From: Georgenia soli
GTDB taxonomy: Bacteria; Actinomycetota; Actinomycetes; Actinomycetales; Actinomycetaceae
Length of the DNA: 64,000 nt
Assembly: GCF_002563695.1 (NCBI RefSeq)
Contig: NZ_PDJI01000004.1
Location: 3,910,701-3,974,700, forward strand
Direction: 5' to 3'
Shown here: in pieces, positions 1 to 9,405 of the stretch
Numbering within the stretch: position 1 is the first letter of the stretch
Layout of the letters: the number at the start of each line of letters is the position of its first letter
Made by a program: the position numbers and the translations under genes
The notes under the pieces: model-generated
Seen by the model: the letters and a program-made list of their open reading frames with translations, nothing else
Database searches by the model: none
What the model was told of the DNA's origin: nothing

Positions 1-167
1 GGTGGTGGTCGTGACCCCGCCGAGGCGCGATCGGACGCGACCGCGGCCCTCACCCGGGTCCGGGGAGGTGCGCTCGGTCCGGCCCTCGTCGTCGGTTCGG
101 GTGTCCGTCACCCGCCCATTGTGGCTCACCGGCGCGGCCTGCACCCGCCGTCCCGTAGGCTCGCGCC

Positions 168-1499
168 GTGCCCACCGATCCCTTCGTCCCCGACCGCGCC
201 TGGGGGTCCGGCGCGCCGGACGCGGGCGTGCGCCAGGCCGACGTGTACACCGACCGCGACCGCGAGCGGTGGTGGAGCGAGGCGCCGAAGAACCCCCGGC
301 GCACCGCCTTCGAGCGGGACCGGGCGCGCGTGCTGCACTCCTCGGCGCTGCGGCGCCTGGGCGCCAAGACGCAGGTGCTCGGCCCCTCGAGCGACGACTT
401 CGTCCGCACGCGGCTGACGCACTCCCTCGAGGTGGCGCAGGTGGGCCGCGAGCTGGGCAAGGTCCTCGGCTGCGACCCGGACGTCGTCGACACAGCGTGC
501 CTCTCCCACGACCTCGGGCACCCGCCCTTCGGGCACAACGGCGAGCGCGCCCTGCACGAGGTGGCCCTCGGCATCGGCGGGTTCGAGGGCAACGCCCAGA
601 CGCTCCGGCTGCTCTCCCGCCTGGAGCCGAAGGTCTTCGCCGACGACGGCACGTGCGTCGGCCTCAACCTCACCCGGGCGAGCCTGGACGCCGCGACGAA
701 GTACCCGTGGCAGGCCGGCGACGGCCCGCGCCGGGCGGACGGGACGAGCACCCGGAAGTTCGGCGTGTACCCGGACGACGAGCCCGTCTTCGCATGGTTG
801 CGCCAGGGGGCGCCCGAGCGGCGCAAGTGCCTCGAGGCGCAGGTGATGGACCTGGCGGACGACATCTCCTACTCCGTCCACGACGTCGAGGACGCGATCG
901 TGGGCGGGCGGGTGGACCTGGAGAGGCTGCGGGTCACCGCCGAGCAGGAGCGGGTCGTGGCGCAGGTGCGGGACTGGTACGACCCGGCGGTGGACGACGA
1001 CACCCTCGGCGCCGCCCTCGACCGGCTCGTCAGCCACCCCATCTGGGTGTCCTCCTACGACGGCTCGCGCCGCGACCTCGCGCGGCTGAAGGACCTCACG
1101 AGCCAGCTCATCGGCCGGTTCTGCGCCGCCGCGGAGGACGCCACCCGGGCCGCCTACGGCACCGGTCCGCTGACCCGGTACGAGGCCGACCTCATCGTTC
1201 CGGACGAGACGCTGGCCGAGATCTTCGTCCTCAAGGGCGTCGCGGCCCTGTACGTCATGGCGCCGCGCGAGCACGAGCCGCTGTACCTGGCCCAGCGGAC
1301 GATCCTCTTCGACCTGGTGGACGCCCTCGCGGAGTCCGGTGCGCGCCACCTCGAGGAGCCCTTCGCGGCGGACTGGCGGGAGGCCGGGGACGACGGCGCC
1401 CGGCTGCGCGTGGTCATCGACCAGGTCGCGTCACTGACGGACACCTCCGCCCAGCAGTGGCACGCCCGGCTGTGCGGGATGCTCTCCGAGGTCTACTGA
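168..1499 (+). CDS. dgt: deoxyguanosinetriphosphate triphosphohydrolase (dNTPase), HD superfamily
   Basis: A 443-residue protein that hydrolyses dNTPs to the nucleoside and triphosphate and so trims dNTP pools. The HD metal site is complete: His85 in THSLE, the HD pair at about 114-115 in [14 protein letters not shown], and His123. Length is normal for the Dgt family. The GTG at 168 is chosen because a TAGGCT -10 box at 156-161 lies exactly 6 nt upstream, which fits a leaderless transcript; no Shine-Dalgarno is present. It precedes dnaG on the same strand, a pairing that is widely conserved in actinobacteria. Function is assigned by family; substrate preference cannot be read from sequence. 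Confidence 0.95.
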   Translation: MPTDPFVPDRAWGSGAPDAGVRQADVYTDRDRERWWSEAPKNPRRTAFERDRARVLHSSALRRLGAKTQVLGPSSDDFVRTRLTHSLEVAQVGRELGKVLGCDPDVVDTACLSHDLGHPPFGHNGERALHEVALGIGGFEGNAQTLRLLSRLEPKVFADDGTCVGLNLTRASLDAATKYPWQAGDGPRRADGTSTRKFGVYPDDEPVFAWLRQGAPERRKCLEAQVMDLADDISYSVHDVEDAIVGGRVDLERLRVTAEQERVVAQVRDWYDPAVDDDTLGAALDRLVSHPIWVSSYDGSRRDLARLKDLTSQLIGRFCAAAEDATRAAYGTGPLTRYEADLIVPDETLAEIFVLKGVAALYVMAPREHEPLYLAQRTILFDLVDALAESGARHLEEPFAADWREAGDDGARLRVVIDQVASLTDTSAQQWHARLCGMLSEVY

Positions 1500-1583
1500 G
1501 GGTTCCCGCCGGTGCGACCGCTCCGGCGTCGTGCTGGGGACGGCCGCGCCGGGAACCGGACGTCCCACGCCTAGACTGTCGTC

Positions 1584-3632
1584 ATGGCAAGCCTCATCCG
1601 GCGCGAGGACATCGCGGCAGTCCGCGAACGCGCACGGATCGACGAGGTCGTCGGCACCTACGTCACCCTCAAGCCGGCCGGCGTGGGGTCGATGAAGGGC
1701 CTGTGCCCCTTCCACGACGAGCGCACCCCCTCCTTCCACGTCCGCCCCCAGCTGGGCCTGTGGCACTGCTTCGGCTGCGACGAGGGCGGCGACGTCATCT
1801 CGTTCGTCCAGAAGATCGACCACCTGCCCTTCACCGAGGCCGTCGAGCACCTCGCCGCCAGGACCGGCATCCAGCTGCGCTACGAGGACGGCGGCACCAC
1901 CCGCCCGCGCGAGGAGGTCGGCAGGCGGCAGCGTCTCATCGAGGCGCACCGCGTGGCGGAGGAGTACTTCGTCGCCCAGCTCGACTCCCCGGGCGCCGCG
2001 CCCGGCCGGCAGTTCCTCGCGGACCGCGGGTTCGACCGGCAGGCGGCGGCGACGTTCGGCGTGGGCTTCGCCCCGCAGGGCTGGGACAACCTCCTGCGCC
2101 ACCTGCGCGGGCGCGGGTTCACCGAGGCCGAGCTCACCGCCTCCGGCCTCGTCTCCCAGGGCAACCGCGGGATCTACGACCGGTTCCGCGGGCGCCTCGT
2201 GTGGCCGATCCGGGACATCACCGGCGAGACCGTGGGCTTCGGCGCCCGCCGGCTCCTCGAGGAGGACCAGGGCCCGAAGTACCTCAACACGCCCGAGACC
2301 CCGATCTACAAGAAGTCCCAGGTGCTCTACGGCCTCGACCTCGCCAAGCGGACCATCGCCAAGGAGCGCAAGGTCGTCGTCGTCGAGGGGTACACGGACG
2401 TCATGGCGGCGCACCTGTCCGGTGTCACCACCGCGGTGGCCACCTGCGGCACGGCGTTCGGCACCGACCACATCCGTATCGTGCGCCGCCTGCTCGGCGA
2501 CACGGCCGACGCCGCCACCGGCGTGATCTTCTCCTCCGGCGCCACCCACGGCGGCGAGGTCATCTTCACCTTCGACGGCGACGCGGCCGGCCAGAAGGCG
2601 GCCCTGCGCGCCTTCGAGGAGGACCAGCGGTTCGCGGCGCAGACCTTCGTCGCCGTCAGCCCGGACGGTCTCGACCCGTGCGACCTGCGCCTGGAGCGCG
2701 GGGACGCCGCGGTGCGCGACCTGGTGGCCTCCCGGCAGCCGCTCTTCGCGTTCGCGATCCGCTCCGTGCTGGCGCAGCTCGACCTGTCGACGGCGGAGGG
2801 GCGGGTCGCCGCGCTGCGGGCCGCCGCGCCCGTGGTCGCCGGGATCCGGGACCGGGCGCTGCGCTGGGAGTACTCGCGCTCGCTCTCGGGGTGGCTCGGC
2901 ATGGACCAGGTGGCGGTGCGACGGGCCGTGCAGGCGGCGGAACGGTCCGGGCCGGTCGGAGGGGGCCCGGGGCACCCGGAGCAGCAGGGCGGCGGAGGAC
3001 CCGCCTCTCGGTACGGCGGGGGGCCTGGCGGCCGCAACGGCGGTGGCCGGTCCGACGGCCGCCCGCCCGCACCGGTCCCGGGCGGGTACGACGGCGGCGG
3101 CGCAGCCGCCCGGCCGTTCCGCGAGGACCCGGTCGCCCAGCTGGAGCGGCAGGTGCTGGAGGTGGTCCTCCAGCTGCCGCAGCACGCCCTTGCCGCCGGC
3201 TTCGACGCACTGGCGCCGGACACCTTCACGGTCCCCGCCTACCGCGGCGTCCACGACGCCATCCGTGCCGCCGGCGGGACGACGGCCTTCGGTCAGGAGG
3301 TCGAACGGCTCTCGGCACAGGGCGGGGGAGGCGACGTCGCCGGGCACGCCGCCGCGCGGTGGGCCGAGCAGGTCCGGGAGAACGCCGTCGGCCCGGTGGC
3401 CGGCGTCATCACCGAGCTCGCCGTCGCGCCGCTCCCGGAGGACCGGCCCGACGCGCTGGCCGGGTACGCGCGCGGGGTGCTGGTGGCGCTGATCCGGATG
3501 GGCCTGACCCGTGAGATCGCGGACGTGAAGGGCACGCTGCAGCGCACCGACCCGGGCGACCCGACCTACGCGCAGATCTTCGCTCAGCTGATGGAGCTGG
3601 AGAACCGGCGCCGCTCGCTCAGCGGGGAGTGA
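1584..3632 (+). CDS. dnaG: DNA primase
   Basis: A 682-residue bacterial primase that makes RNA primers for replication together with DnaB helicase. The N-terminal CHC2 zinc finger is intact (Cys41, His44, Cys62, Cys65). The Toprim core carries the acidic VVVEGYTDV motif near residue 265 and the TFDGD metal site near 329-333. About 12 extra residues lie just before TFDGD compared with the E. coli enzyme. A Gly/Pro-rich linker at about 453-510 leads to the C-terminal helicase-binding helices. The ATG follows a TAGACT box (1572-1577) by 6 nt, so the transcript is probably leaderless. It is separated from dgt by 84 bp. Confidence 0.97.
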   Translation: MASLIRREDIAAVRERARIDEVVGTYVTLKPAGVGSMKGLCPFHDERTPSFHVRPQLGLWHCFGCDEGGDVISFVQKIDHLPFTEAVEHLAARTGIQLRYEDGGTTRPREEVGRRQRLIEAHRVAEEYFVAQLDSPGAAPGRQFLADRGFDRQAAATFGVGFAPQGWDNLLRHLRGRGFTEAELTASGLVSQGNRGIYDRFRGRLVWPIRDITGETVGFGARRLLEEDQGPKYLNTPETPIYKKSQVLYGLDLAKRTIAKERKVVVVEGYTDVMAAHLSGVTTAVATCGTAFGTDHIRIVRRLLGDTADAATGVIFSSGATHGGEVIFTFDGDAAGQKAALRAFEEDQRFAAQTFVAVSPDGLDPCDLRLERGDAAVRDLVASRQPLFAFAIRSVLAQLDLSTAEGRVAALRAAAPVVAGIRDRALRWEYSRSLSGWLGMDQVAVRRAVQAAERSGPVGGGPGHPEQQGGGGPASRYGGGPGGRNGGGRSDGRPPAPVPGGYDGGGAAARPFREDPVAQLERQVLEVVLQLPQHALAAGFDALAPDTFTVPAYRGVHDAIRAAGGTTAFGQEVERLSAQGGGGDVAGHAAARWAEQVRENAVGPVAGVITELAVAPLPEDRPDALAGYARGVLVALIRMGLTREIADVKGTLQRTDPGDPTYAQIFAQLMELENRRRSLSGE

Positions 3633-3710
3633 GCCGGAGCGGCCGGCTGAGTCGACCTTGGCCGCGTGCGCTCACCCCGCCCGGCGAACCTCTGCCCCGG
3701 AGGGGCTGGT

Positions 3711-4097
3711 TCATCGGGCCGAGGTGGGGGACAGTGCGCCCGGGAAGCCGGGGTCGTGGTCCACGACGTCGACCACCTCGCCGATATGGGTGACCTCGAG
3801 GAGGAAGCGGACGAGATCGGGCGGCTCGATGAACCGTACCCGGTGGGAGATGCGGTGGGCGAGGTGGGCGATCGCCGCGATGACCGTGGAGTCCATGAAC
3901 GTGACGGTCCGTGTGTCGACGTCGACGGGAACCCCTGCGTCCGCGGCCTCTCGTGCGGCGGTCGCGAGCTCGTCGCTCAGGCTGGCGTCGACCGGCCCGG
4001 CGAGGACGATGCGTACCCGCGCGGGTGAGGTCAGCACGGAGACCAGGCCCTGCTCGTCCGCCCGGGGGCCGGTGCTCGCTGCTGCGGCGTCGCTCAT
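3711..4097 (-). CDS. STAS-domain protein (anti-sigma factor antagonist-like)
   Basis: A protein of about 128 residues with a single STAS fold. The conserved serine that is phosphorylated in SpoIIAA/RsbV-type antagonists is present (Ser70 in FMDSTV). By family it would bind an anti-sigma kinase when dephosphorylated and free a sigma factor. No partner anti-sigma kinase or sigma factor lies nearby, so the pathway is unknown. The start is placed at the ATG of MSDAAAAS; the frame stays open upstream to about 4136, so a slightly longer product is possible. It reads toward dnaG (convergent). A GGAAGGAT stretch about 12 nt upstream is a weak RBS candidate. Confidence 0.75.
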   Translation of the reverse strand: MSDAAAASTGPRADEQGLVSVLTSPARVRIVLAGPVDASLSDELATAAREAADAGVPVDVDTRTVTFMDSTVIAAIAHLAHRISHRVRFIEPPDLVRFLLEVTHIGEVVDVVDHDPGFPGALSPTSAR

Positions 4098-4173
4098 GTC
4101 TGGGGTGATCCTTCCGTCGATCGGACAGCCTCTCACCGGGTCGTACCTGATCGCGGCGGAGCACTGACGACAA

Positions 4174-4202
4174 AGGCCCGGAACCGTTGAGGTTCCGGGC
4201 CT
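4174..4202 (-). terminator. intrinsic terminator of tRNA-Asn
   Basis: A perfect 12-bp GC-rich stem (4174-4185 with 4191-4202) and 5-nt loop lie immediately downstream of tRNA-Asn on the minus strand, followed by a short T run. Confidence 0.85.
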
Positions 4203-4208
4203 GCTTGC

Positions 4209-4280
4209 TCCCGCGATTGGACTCGAACCAATAACCGTCCGATTAACAGTCGGATGCTCTGCCTATTGAGCTACGCGGGA
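4209..4280 (-). tRNA. tRNA-Asn (anticodon GTT)
   Basis: The reverse complement folds into a standard cloverleaf. The 7-bp acceptor stem pairs TCCCGCG with CGCGGGA, the anticodon stem is TCCGA/TCGGA around loop CTGTTAA, and the T arm contains GGTTCGAGTCC. CCA is not encoded. The gene is followed by a strong hairpin terminator. Confidence 0.96.
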
Positions 4281-4344
4281 TCGCGAGATGTGACTCTAGC
4301 AAAGATTGAGAGGGCTCAGACCACCGCGTCGGCCGCTGGAGGCC

Positions 4345-4863
4345 TCATGTGGCAAGTCCCACAGCGGAGCGGGCTCGTCGCTCGAGGTCGTCGATGAGCT
4401 TGCGCTCGGCGTCGTCACCCCGAAGCTGGCCCTGGACGGTGACCTGCGAGAGCAGGCCGCCGTTCTCGTCTCGGCGGATGTTCACCCGCACGAAGGCCCC
4501 GCCCGGGGTGTCGAGGCTCTCGGTGTGGACCACCGAGGACTGGACCCGCTCGCGCAGCGTCGAGGTGAACCGCGCCGGGTCGTGCTCCACGGGCCGGAGC
4601 ACGAGCGGAGTGACCGCGCCGTCGACCCAGGCGACCGTGAGCTCGCCTGCGTCGCCGTCCCAGCGTCCGTGCTCGACGGTGTGCCAGGGGTAGCGGCCGA
4701 CGACGCCGTCCGCGTCGGCGACGACGAGCGCGCCCGCGGCTGCGACCGCCCAGCGGCCGTCCGTGAGCTCCGCATGGGCGAGCGGGGAGTCGCGGCGGTC
4801 CAGGCGGGCGCCGACGTCCGGGGGCAGCTTGGGGGAGCGGCGGCCGAAGATCATGTTGGACAC
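4345..4863 (-). CDS. conserved actinobacterial protein of unknown function
   Basis: A 172-residue soluble protein with no signal peptide or membrane segment. It begins with the GTG at 4863; an in-frame ATG three codons on (MIFGRRSPKLP) is an equally good start. It is rich in beta-type sequence and has a charged C-terminal helix. I recognise it as a type common in actinobacteria but know no function. It is divergent from the CAT-anticodon tRNA. The intervening segment holds a perfect 14-bp palindrome at 4874-4887, possibly a regulator site or overlapping promoters. Confidence 0.75.
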   Translation of the reverse strand: MSNMIFGRRSPKLPPDVGARLDRRDSPLAHAELTDGRWAVAAAGALVVADADGVVGRYPWHTVEHGRWDGDAGELTVAWVDGAVTPLVLRPVEHDPARFTSTLRERVQSSVVHTESLDTPGGAFVRVNIRRDENGGLLSQVTVQGQLRGDDAERKLIDDLERRARSAVGLAT

Positions 4864-4919
4864 GGTAACCGTCCGTACCCGGGTACGCTGGACGCCGTCG
4901 TGGCGCCATGCCGCCGCGC

Positions 4920-4993
4920 GCCCCTGTAGCTCAGCCGGTCAGAGCAGCGGACTCATAATCCGTCGGTCGCGGGTTCAAGCCCCGCCGGGGGCA
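4920..4993 (+). tRNA. tRNA with CAT anticodon (Ile2 or elongator Met)
   Basis: The cloverleaf is complete. Acceptor GCCCCTG pairs with CGGGGGC, anticodon stem GGACT/ATCC surrounds CTCATAA, and the T arm is GCGGG-TTCAAGC-CCCGC. The CAT anticodon could be elongator Met, or Ile2 if the cytosine is modified to lysidine by TilS. The body (AGAGCAG, GGTCGC, TTCAAG) looks closer to bacterial tRNA-Ile2 than to tRNA-Met, so I lean to Ile2. It is not an initiator tRNA because the first base pair is G-C. A CC follows the discriminator in the DNA. Confidence 0.9.
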
Positions 4994-5082
4994 CCCCGTG
5001 CGCCTCTTGCCGTCTGCGGTGGCACCATCGTCGTCGTGGGCGCCGCCGCGGTGGCCGGACGGCCAGGAGCGAGGAGGCACGG

Positions 5083-6099
5083 ATGAGCGTGGTCGACAAC
5101 GTCATCTACGTGGACGGCACCCGGGTCGCAGCGCCGGAGAGCCTCGAGCGGACGTTCGACCTCCTGCGCGAGCACGGCGGCATGGCGTGGGTGGGGCTGT
5201 ACCGGCCGACGCCGGCGGAGGTCGGGACCATCGCCCGGGAGTTCGGCCTGCACGAGCTGGCCCAGGAGGACACCAACAAGGCGCACCAGCGGCCGAAACT
5301 GGAGCGGTACGGGAACACGCTGTTCACGGTGCTGCGCCCGGCCCGGTACCTCGAGGACGTGGAGAAGGTCGAGTTCGGCGAGCTGCACGTGTTCACCGGC
5401 CCGGGCTTCGTGGTGACCGTCCGGCACGCGGAGTCCCCGAACCTCGCGCGGGTCCGGCGCCGCCTCGAGAGGGAGCCGGACACCCTCCGCCACGGCCCGG
5501 AGGCGGTGCTCTACGCGATCCTCGACGAGGTCGTGGACCAGTACGGTCCGGTCGTCGCTGGCCTGGAGAACGACATCGACGAGATCGAGGACCAGCTCTT
5601 CGAGAGTGACCCGAACGTCTCGCGCCGCATCTACGAGCTCTCCCGCGAGGTCATGGCCTTCCAGCGGGCCACCCACCCGCTGCTGAGCATGCTCGAGCAC
5701 CTCGAGCAGGGTTTCGACCGCTACGGCGTCGACATCGAGCTGCGGCACCGGCTGCGCGACGTCCACGACCACACCATCCGCGTGGTCGAGCGGGTCGGCG
5801 CCTTCCGGGCGCTGCTCCAGAACGCCCTGACGGTCAACGCGACGCTCGTGGCCCAGGAGCAGAACGAGGAGATGCGGCGCGTCACCGAGGCCAGCTACCT
5901 CCAGAGCGAGCAGGTCAAGCGCATCTCCTCCTGGGCGGCGATCCTCTTCGCCCCGACGCTGGTCGGCACCATCTACGGCATGAACTTCCGGCACATGCCC
6001 GAGCTCGGCTGGAGGTTCGGGTACCCGTTCGCGCTGCTCGCCATGGTGGCGATGGGCGTGGTCCTGTACATCGTCTTCAAGCGGCACCGCTGGTTGTGA
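5083..6099 (+). CDS. corA: CorA-family magnesium/divalent cation transporter
   Basis: A 338-residue CorA-type channel for Mg2+ and possibly Co2+. The large N-terminal cytoplasmic domain has the long charged helices of the family. The signature GMN motif sits near residues 299-301 ([11 protein letters not shown]) between two C-terminal transmembrane segments, and a basic tail follows. A strong RBS (GAGGAGG) lies upstream of the ATG. The stop overlaps the next start (GTGA), placing corA first in a four-gene translationally coupled run with two crcB genes. A link to fluoride stress, for instance replacing Mg2+ lost to MgF complexes, is inference. Confidence 0.93.
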   Translation: MSVVDNVIYVDGTRVAAPESLERTFDLLREHGGMAWVGLYRPTPAEVGTIAREFGLHELAQEDTNKAHQRPKLERYGNTLFTVLRPARYLEDVEKVEFGELHVFTGPGFVVTVRHAESPNLARVRRRLEREPDTLRHGPEAVLYAILDEVVDQYGPVVAGLENDIDEIEDQLFESDPNVSRRIYELSREVMAFQRATHPLLSMLEHLEQGFDRYGVDIELRHRLRDVHDHTIRVVERVGAFRALLQNALTVNATLVAQEQNEEMRRVTEASYLQSEQVKRISSWAAILFAPTLVGTIYGMNFRHMPELGWRFGYPFALLAMVAMGVVLYIVFKRHRWL

Positions 6100-6692
6100 G
6101 CCGGGTGAGGGGAACGCGCGCGCCGAGGGCGGGGAACCCGGGCTCCTCGGCAGGCGAGCGTGCCGGGACGACGCCGGAACCCGGGAGGACGTCGCAGCCC
6201 GGGACGACGCCGCAGCCCGGGACGACGCGGGAGCCCCCGGCCCATGCGGCGGCGCGCGGCCGGCGGCGGTCCGGGCGGTCGCACGACGTGACCATGGTGA
6301 TCGCGGCGGGCGGGGCGCTCGGTGCCGTCGCGCGCCACGGCCTCGCGGTCTGGGTACCGGCGGGCCCGGCGTCGTTCCCCTGGTCGACGTTCTGGACCAA
6401 CGTGGCCGGCTGCCTGCTCATCGGCGTGCTGATGGTCCTCGTCACCGAGGTGGCCGGACGTCCCCACCGGCTGCTCCGCCCGTTCGTCGGGGTGGGGTTC
6501 CTCGGCGGCTTCACCACGTTCTCCACGTACGCCGTCCAGGCCCACCAGCTCGGCGCCGCGCAGGCGCCGGCCACGGCGCTGGCGTACCTGTTCGGCACCC
6601 TCGCCGCCGCACTGCTCGCGGTGGAGGTCGGCATGTTCCTGACCCGGTGGGCCGGCCGTGCCCGCCGTCCCCGGAGAGGACCGAGAGCATGA
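6096..6692 (+). CDS. crcB: fluoride channel CrcB/Fluc, subunit 1, with N-terminal extension
   Basis: A small four-helix membrane protein of the Fluc family, which exports fluoride as a dual-topology dimer. Family motifs are clear: [21 protein letters not shown] and the [12 protein letters not shown] phenylalanine box. The start is the GTG overlapping the corA stop. This gives a hydrophilic N-terminal extension of about 65 residues with imperfect repeats ([16 protein letters not shown]) that Fluc proteins do not normally have; an internal GTG or ATG near residue 67 is an alternative start. Paired with a second crcB at 7036, so the channel may be a heterodimer. Confidence 0.9.
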   Translation: MSRVRGTRAPRAGNPGSSAGERAGTTPEPGRTSQPGTTPQPGTTREPPAHAAARGRRRSGRSHDVTMVIAAGGALGAVARHGLAVWVPAGPASFPWSTFWTNVAGCLLIGVLMVLVTEVAGRPHRLLRPFVGVGFLGGFTTFSTYAVQAHQLGAAQAPATALAYLFGTLAAALLAVEVGMFLTRWAGRARRPRRGPRA

Positions 6693-7039
6693 GAGAAGGA
6701 AGCAGGGCGCTGCGGCTGACCGTCCTGGTCGGGGAGTCGGACCAGTTCCGCCACCGACCCGTCTATGCCGAGATCGTCCGGCGGGCGCGCGACGCCGGCC
6801 TCGCCGGTGCGTCCGTGTTCCGGGGCCTGGAGGGCTTCGGGCGGTTCCACAAGATCCACACGAGCCGGATCCTCAGCCTCAGCGAGGAGCTGCCGCTGAG
6901 CATCGTCATCATCGACGAGGAGGAGAAGATCCGCGCCTTCCTGCCCCTGCTCGACGAGGTCGTCAGCGAGGGCGTCGCCGTCGTCGACGAGGTCGAGGTG
7001 GTGCGCCACTTCGGCGACGTCGCGCAGGAGCCGACGTGA
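6689..7039 (+). CDS. DUF190 family protein
   Basis: A 116-residue cytoplasmic protein of the DUF190 family, which is a ferredoxin-like/PII-like fold. The conserved core is readable: [29 protein letters not shown] and [17 protein letters not shown]190 proteins are very often encoded between or beside crcB genes, which suggests a regulatory or accessory role in fluoride export, but this is not proven. The ATG overlaps the upstream stop (ATGA), and the RBS GGAGAGGA sits inside the preceding gene. Confidence 0.9.
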   Translation: MREGSRALRLTVLVGESDQFRHRPVYAEIVRRARDAGLAGASVFRGLEGFGRFHKIHTSRILSLSEELPLSIVIIDEEEKIRAFLPLLDEVVSEGVAVVDEVEVVRHFGDVAQEPT

Positions 7040-7410
7040 CCGTCCTCCTCGTGGCGCTCGGAGCCATGGTCGGTGCGCCGCTGCGGTACTGGACCGACCG
7101 GGCGGTGCAGGCGCGCCACGACTCGGTCTTCCCCTGGGGCACCCTCACGGTCAACGTCGCCGGCTCCCTCATCCTCGGCGTCCTGGCGGGCGGCGCCGCC
7201 GCCGGAGGCGTGCCTCAGGCCGTGCTCGCGGCGGCAGGGACGGGTTTCTGCGGGGCGCTGACCACGTACTCCACGTTCAGTTACGAGACCGTGCGCCTGA
7301 CGGAGAGCGGCTCGCGGCTCCTCGCCCTGCTCAACGTGGCGCTCAACCTCGCCGCCGGACTGGCCGCGGCCTGGCTGGGGCTCGCGCTCGCCGGAGTCCT
7401 CTGGCCCTGA
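7036..7410 (+). CDS. crcB: fluoride channel CrcB/Fluc, subunit 2
   Basis: A 124-residue Fluc channel of canonical length with four hydrophobic helices. Motifs include [24 protein letters not shown] and [15 protein letters not shown]. The GTG at 7036 overlaps the DUF190 stop by four bases. It lacks the N-terminal extension of the first CrcB. Two different Fluc subunits in one operon, as here, usually form an antiparallel heterodimer, whereas single-gene Flucs are dual-topology homodimers. Confidence 0.92.
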   Translation: MTVLLVALGAMVGAPLRYWTDRAVQARHDSVFPWGTLTVNVAGSLILGVLAGGAAAGGVPQAVLAAAGTGFCGALTTYSTFSYETVRLTESGSRLLALLNVALNLAAGLAAAWLGLALAGVLWP

Positions 7411-7466
7411 TCCGCCCGGCGGAGCGCGGCCGGCGTGTGACCATGGCGGGGAGGGAGGTGGAGACC

Positions 7467-8153
7467 GTGCGGATCCCGACCGTGGCGCTCGCCCTCTCCG
7501 TCGCCGTGCTGCTGGGCGGCTGCGGCGGCCAGCCCGCCCCGGCCGCGAGCACCGCCGCACCTCCGAACCCGGACGCCACCCGCCTCGCCGTCGTCGGCGA
7601 CTCCATCACCGAGGCCGACAGCCCCGACTTCGACGGCGGGGAGCTCGGGGCGGAGTCCTGGGTCCGTCACGCCGTCGGCGAGGACCTCCTCCTCGTCGGT
7701 GGCTGGGCCCGGTGGGGCGCGACGACCTCGCAGATGGCGGCCGCGGTCGAGCCGGTCGACGCGGACGTGCTGGTGATCCTGGCCGGCACGAACGACGTCG
7801 GCTCCGGTGCCACCCACGAGAGCACCCTCTCGAACCTCCGCAGGATCGCCGGCACCGTCGGCGCCCCGGAGGTCGTGATCTCCGCCGTCCCCCCGATCGA
7901 CGCGGCGCCCGAGCTCGCCACCGACCTTAACGCCGCCCTCGAGAACCTCGCGCGGCAGGAGGGCTGGCGCTGGGTCGACGCGCCCGCGGGGCTGCGCGAC
8001 GGGGAGCAGTTCGCCGAGGGGATGGCCTCGGACGGGCTGCACCCGACCCGGGAGGGCGCCCGAGTCCTCGGTGAGGCGATCCGCGAGACGGTGCTCGCCG
8101 CCGCGGCCCCGACCCCCGCGGCGGGCGGCCGGTCCGGCACGGCCGGTGGTTAG
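7467..8153 (+). CDS. secreted SGNH/GDSL hydrolase lipoprotein
   Basis: A lipoprotein esterase/acylhydrolase of unknown substrate. The start is placed at the GTG at 7467, which follows a strong purine-rich RBS (GGGAGGGAGG) and begins a compact signal peptide ending in the lipobox LLGGC. An upstream in-frame GTG at 7437 would add ten polar residues before the signal and is less likely. The SGNH blocks are all present: GDSITE (nucleophile Ser), a glycine block at LVGGWARWG, GTNDVGS and the C-terminal DGLHPT with the Asp-x-x-His pair. It follows crcB2 by 56 bp and may be in the same transcript. Confidence 0.85.
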   Translation: MRIPTVALALSVAVLLGGCGGQPAPAASTAAPPNPDATRLAVVGDSITEADSPDFDGGELGAESWVRHAVGEDLLLVGGWARWGATTSQMAAAVEPVDADVLVILAGTNDVGSGATHESTLSNLRRIAGTVGAPEVVISAVPPIDAAPELATDLNAALENLARQEGWRWVDAPAGLRDGEQFAEGMASDGLHPTREGARVLGEAIRETVLAAAAPTPAAGGRSGTAGG

Positions 8154-8186
8154 GGACCGCGCCCGGGCCGTGAAACGATACGGGGC

Positions 8187-8675
8187 ATGGCGATGCGTGA
8201 GATCCGAATCGTCGGCGACCCCGTGCTGCGCACCCCGTGCGAGCCGGTCACCGACATCGATGCCCGAGTCCGTTCCCTCGTGGAGGACCTGCTCGAGACC
8301 GTCGACGAGGACGGGCGTGCCGGCCTGGCCGCGAACCAGATAGGCGTCAGCCTGCGCGCGTTCTCCTGGAACATCGACGACGAGATCGGGTACGTGCTCA
8401 ACCCGCGCATCGTCGAGCTCTCCGAGGACGAGTACCAGGACGGCGACGAGGGCTGCCTCTCGGTGCCCGGACTGTGGTTCCCGACGAAGCGGTCCTGGTA
8501 CGCGCGCGTCGAGGGCATCGACCTCGACGGCAAGAAGGTCGTCGTCGAGGGGGAGGAGCTCATGGCCCGCTGCCTGCAGCACGAGGTCGACCATCTCGAC
8601 GGGATGCTCTACCTCGACCGGCTCGAGCGCAGCGTGCGCAAGAAGGCCATGAAGGCGGTCCGCGAGCAGCTCTGA
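8187..8675 (+). CDS. def: peptide deformylase
   Basis: A 162-residue type I peptide deformylase that removes the N-formyl group from nascent proteins. All three active-site motifs are present: GLAANQIG (about 46-53), EGCLSVPG with metal ligand Cys90, and QHEVDHLDG with His132, Glu133 and His136. Length is at the short end of the normal range. An ATG two codons downstream (MREIRIVG) is an alternative start. A strong hairpin terminator follows 9 bp after the stop. Confidence 0.96.
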   Translation: MAMREIRIVGDPVLRTPCEPVTDIDARVRSLVEDLLETVDEDGRAGLAANQIGVSLRAFSWNIDDEIGYVLNPRIVELSEDEYQDGDEGCLSVPGLWFPTKRSWYARVEGIDLDGKKVVVEGEELMARCLQHEVDHLDGMLYLDRLERSVRKKAMKAVREQL

Positions 8676-8684
8676 CATCTGCCC

Positions 8685-8713
8685 GGCGCGCCAGGCCCAT
8701 ACCCTGGCGCGCC
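8685..8713 (+). terminator. intrinsic terminator after def
   Basis: A perfect 11-bp GC-rich stem (8685-8695 with 8703-8713) with a 7-nt loop stands 9 bp past the def stop. No marked U run follows, as is usual in high-GC actinobacteria. Confidence 0.8.
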
Positions 8714-8826
8714 GCACAGGTTTCGGGCATCATGGGACCAGTTCGCCGCGCGAACGTGTCGTACCTGGTCAGGCAAGAGGTCGTAGGGGAAGACGCACCT
8801 CGAGCTACAGACCAGGAGGAGTCGAC

Positions 8827-9327
8827 ATGAATGGTGCCTTCACCCGCGGCGTCATCTTCGTGCACTCTGCGCCCCGTGCGCTGTGCCCGCACATCGAGTG
8901 GGCCGCGGGCACGGTGCTCGACACCCGTGTGACCCTCGAGTGGACGCCCCAGCCGGCTGCGCCCGGGATGTTCCGGTCGGAGCACTCCTGGGTCGGGCCG
9001 GTCGGGACCGGGGCGCGTCTCGCGTCGGCGCTGCGCGGCTGGACGCACCTGCGCTACGAGATCACGGAGGAGGCGAGCCCCGGCTGCGACGGCGGACGCT
9101 GGTCGCACACGCCCGAGCTCGGGATCTTCCACGCCCAGACCGACGCCCACGGCAACGTCGTCGTGCCGGAGGACCGTGTCCGGGCGGCCCTGGTTCACGC
9201 CGCCGACCCGGCGCGCCTGCGCCACGAGCTCGATCTCGCGCTCGGGCAGGCCTGGGACGACGAGCTCGAGCCGTTCCGCTACGCCGGCGCCGGGGCGCCG
9301 GTCCGCTGGCTGCACCGGGTCGGCTGA
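8827..9327 (+). CDS. DUF3145 family protein
   Basis: A 166-residue protein that matches the actinobacteria-specific DUF3145 family along its whole length: GVIFVHSAPRALCPHIEW at the N terminus, PQPAAPGMFR, the TPELGIFHAQTD block and a C-terminal ALGQAWDDELEPFRY stretch. The family is highly conserved but has no established function. It has its own unit: a good RBS (AGGAGGA) precedes the ATG, and a long terminator follows the stop. Confidence 0.92.
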   Translation: MNGAFTRGVIFVHSAPRALCPHIEWAAGTVLDTRVTLEWTPQPAAPGMFRSEHSWVGPVGTGARLASALRGWTHLRYEITEEASPGCDGGRWSHTPELGIFHAQTDAHGNVVVPEDRVRAALVHAADPARLRHELDLALGQAWDDELEPFRYAGAGAPVRWLHRVG

Positions 9328-9340
9328 CCGGGGTGCCCGA

Positions 9341-9381
9341 CGACGGCGCCGCCTCCACGGGGATGGGAGGCGGCGCCGTCG
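9341..9381. terminator. bidirectional terminator between DUF3145 gene and the kinase operon
   Basis: Perfect 16-bp inverted repeat (9341-9356 with 9366-9381) with a 9-nt loop, placed between two convergent genes. Confidence 0.85.
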
Positions 9382-9405
9382 CGCATGCTCACGGGGCAGC
9401 GGCTC

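Noticed and set aside
1..167. Upstream gene at the window start
   Set aside because: The frame open from base 2 is a shadow of dgt and dnaG; the first 150 bases hold no RBS, start or recognisable protein.
2..3514. Long 1170-codon plus-strand frame through dgt and dnaG
   Set aside because: Arg/Pro-rich composition is typical of an off-frame reading in high-GC DNA and overlaps two firmly identified genes.
4994..5082. Fluoride riboswitch before corA
   Set aside because: No crcB-motif pattern was recognised in the 89-bp leader by eye.
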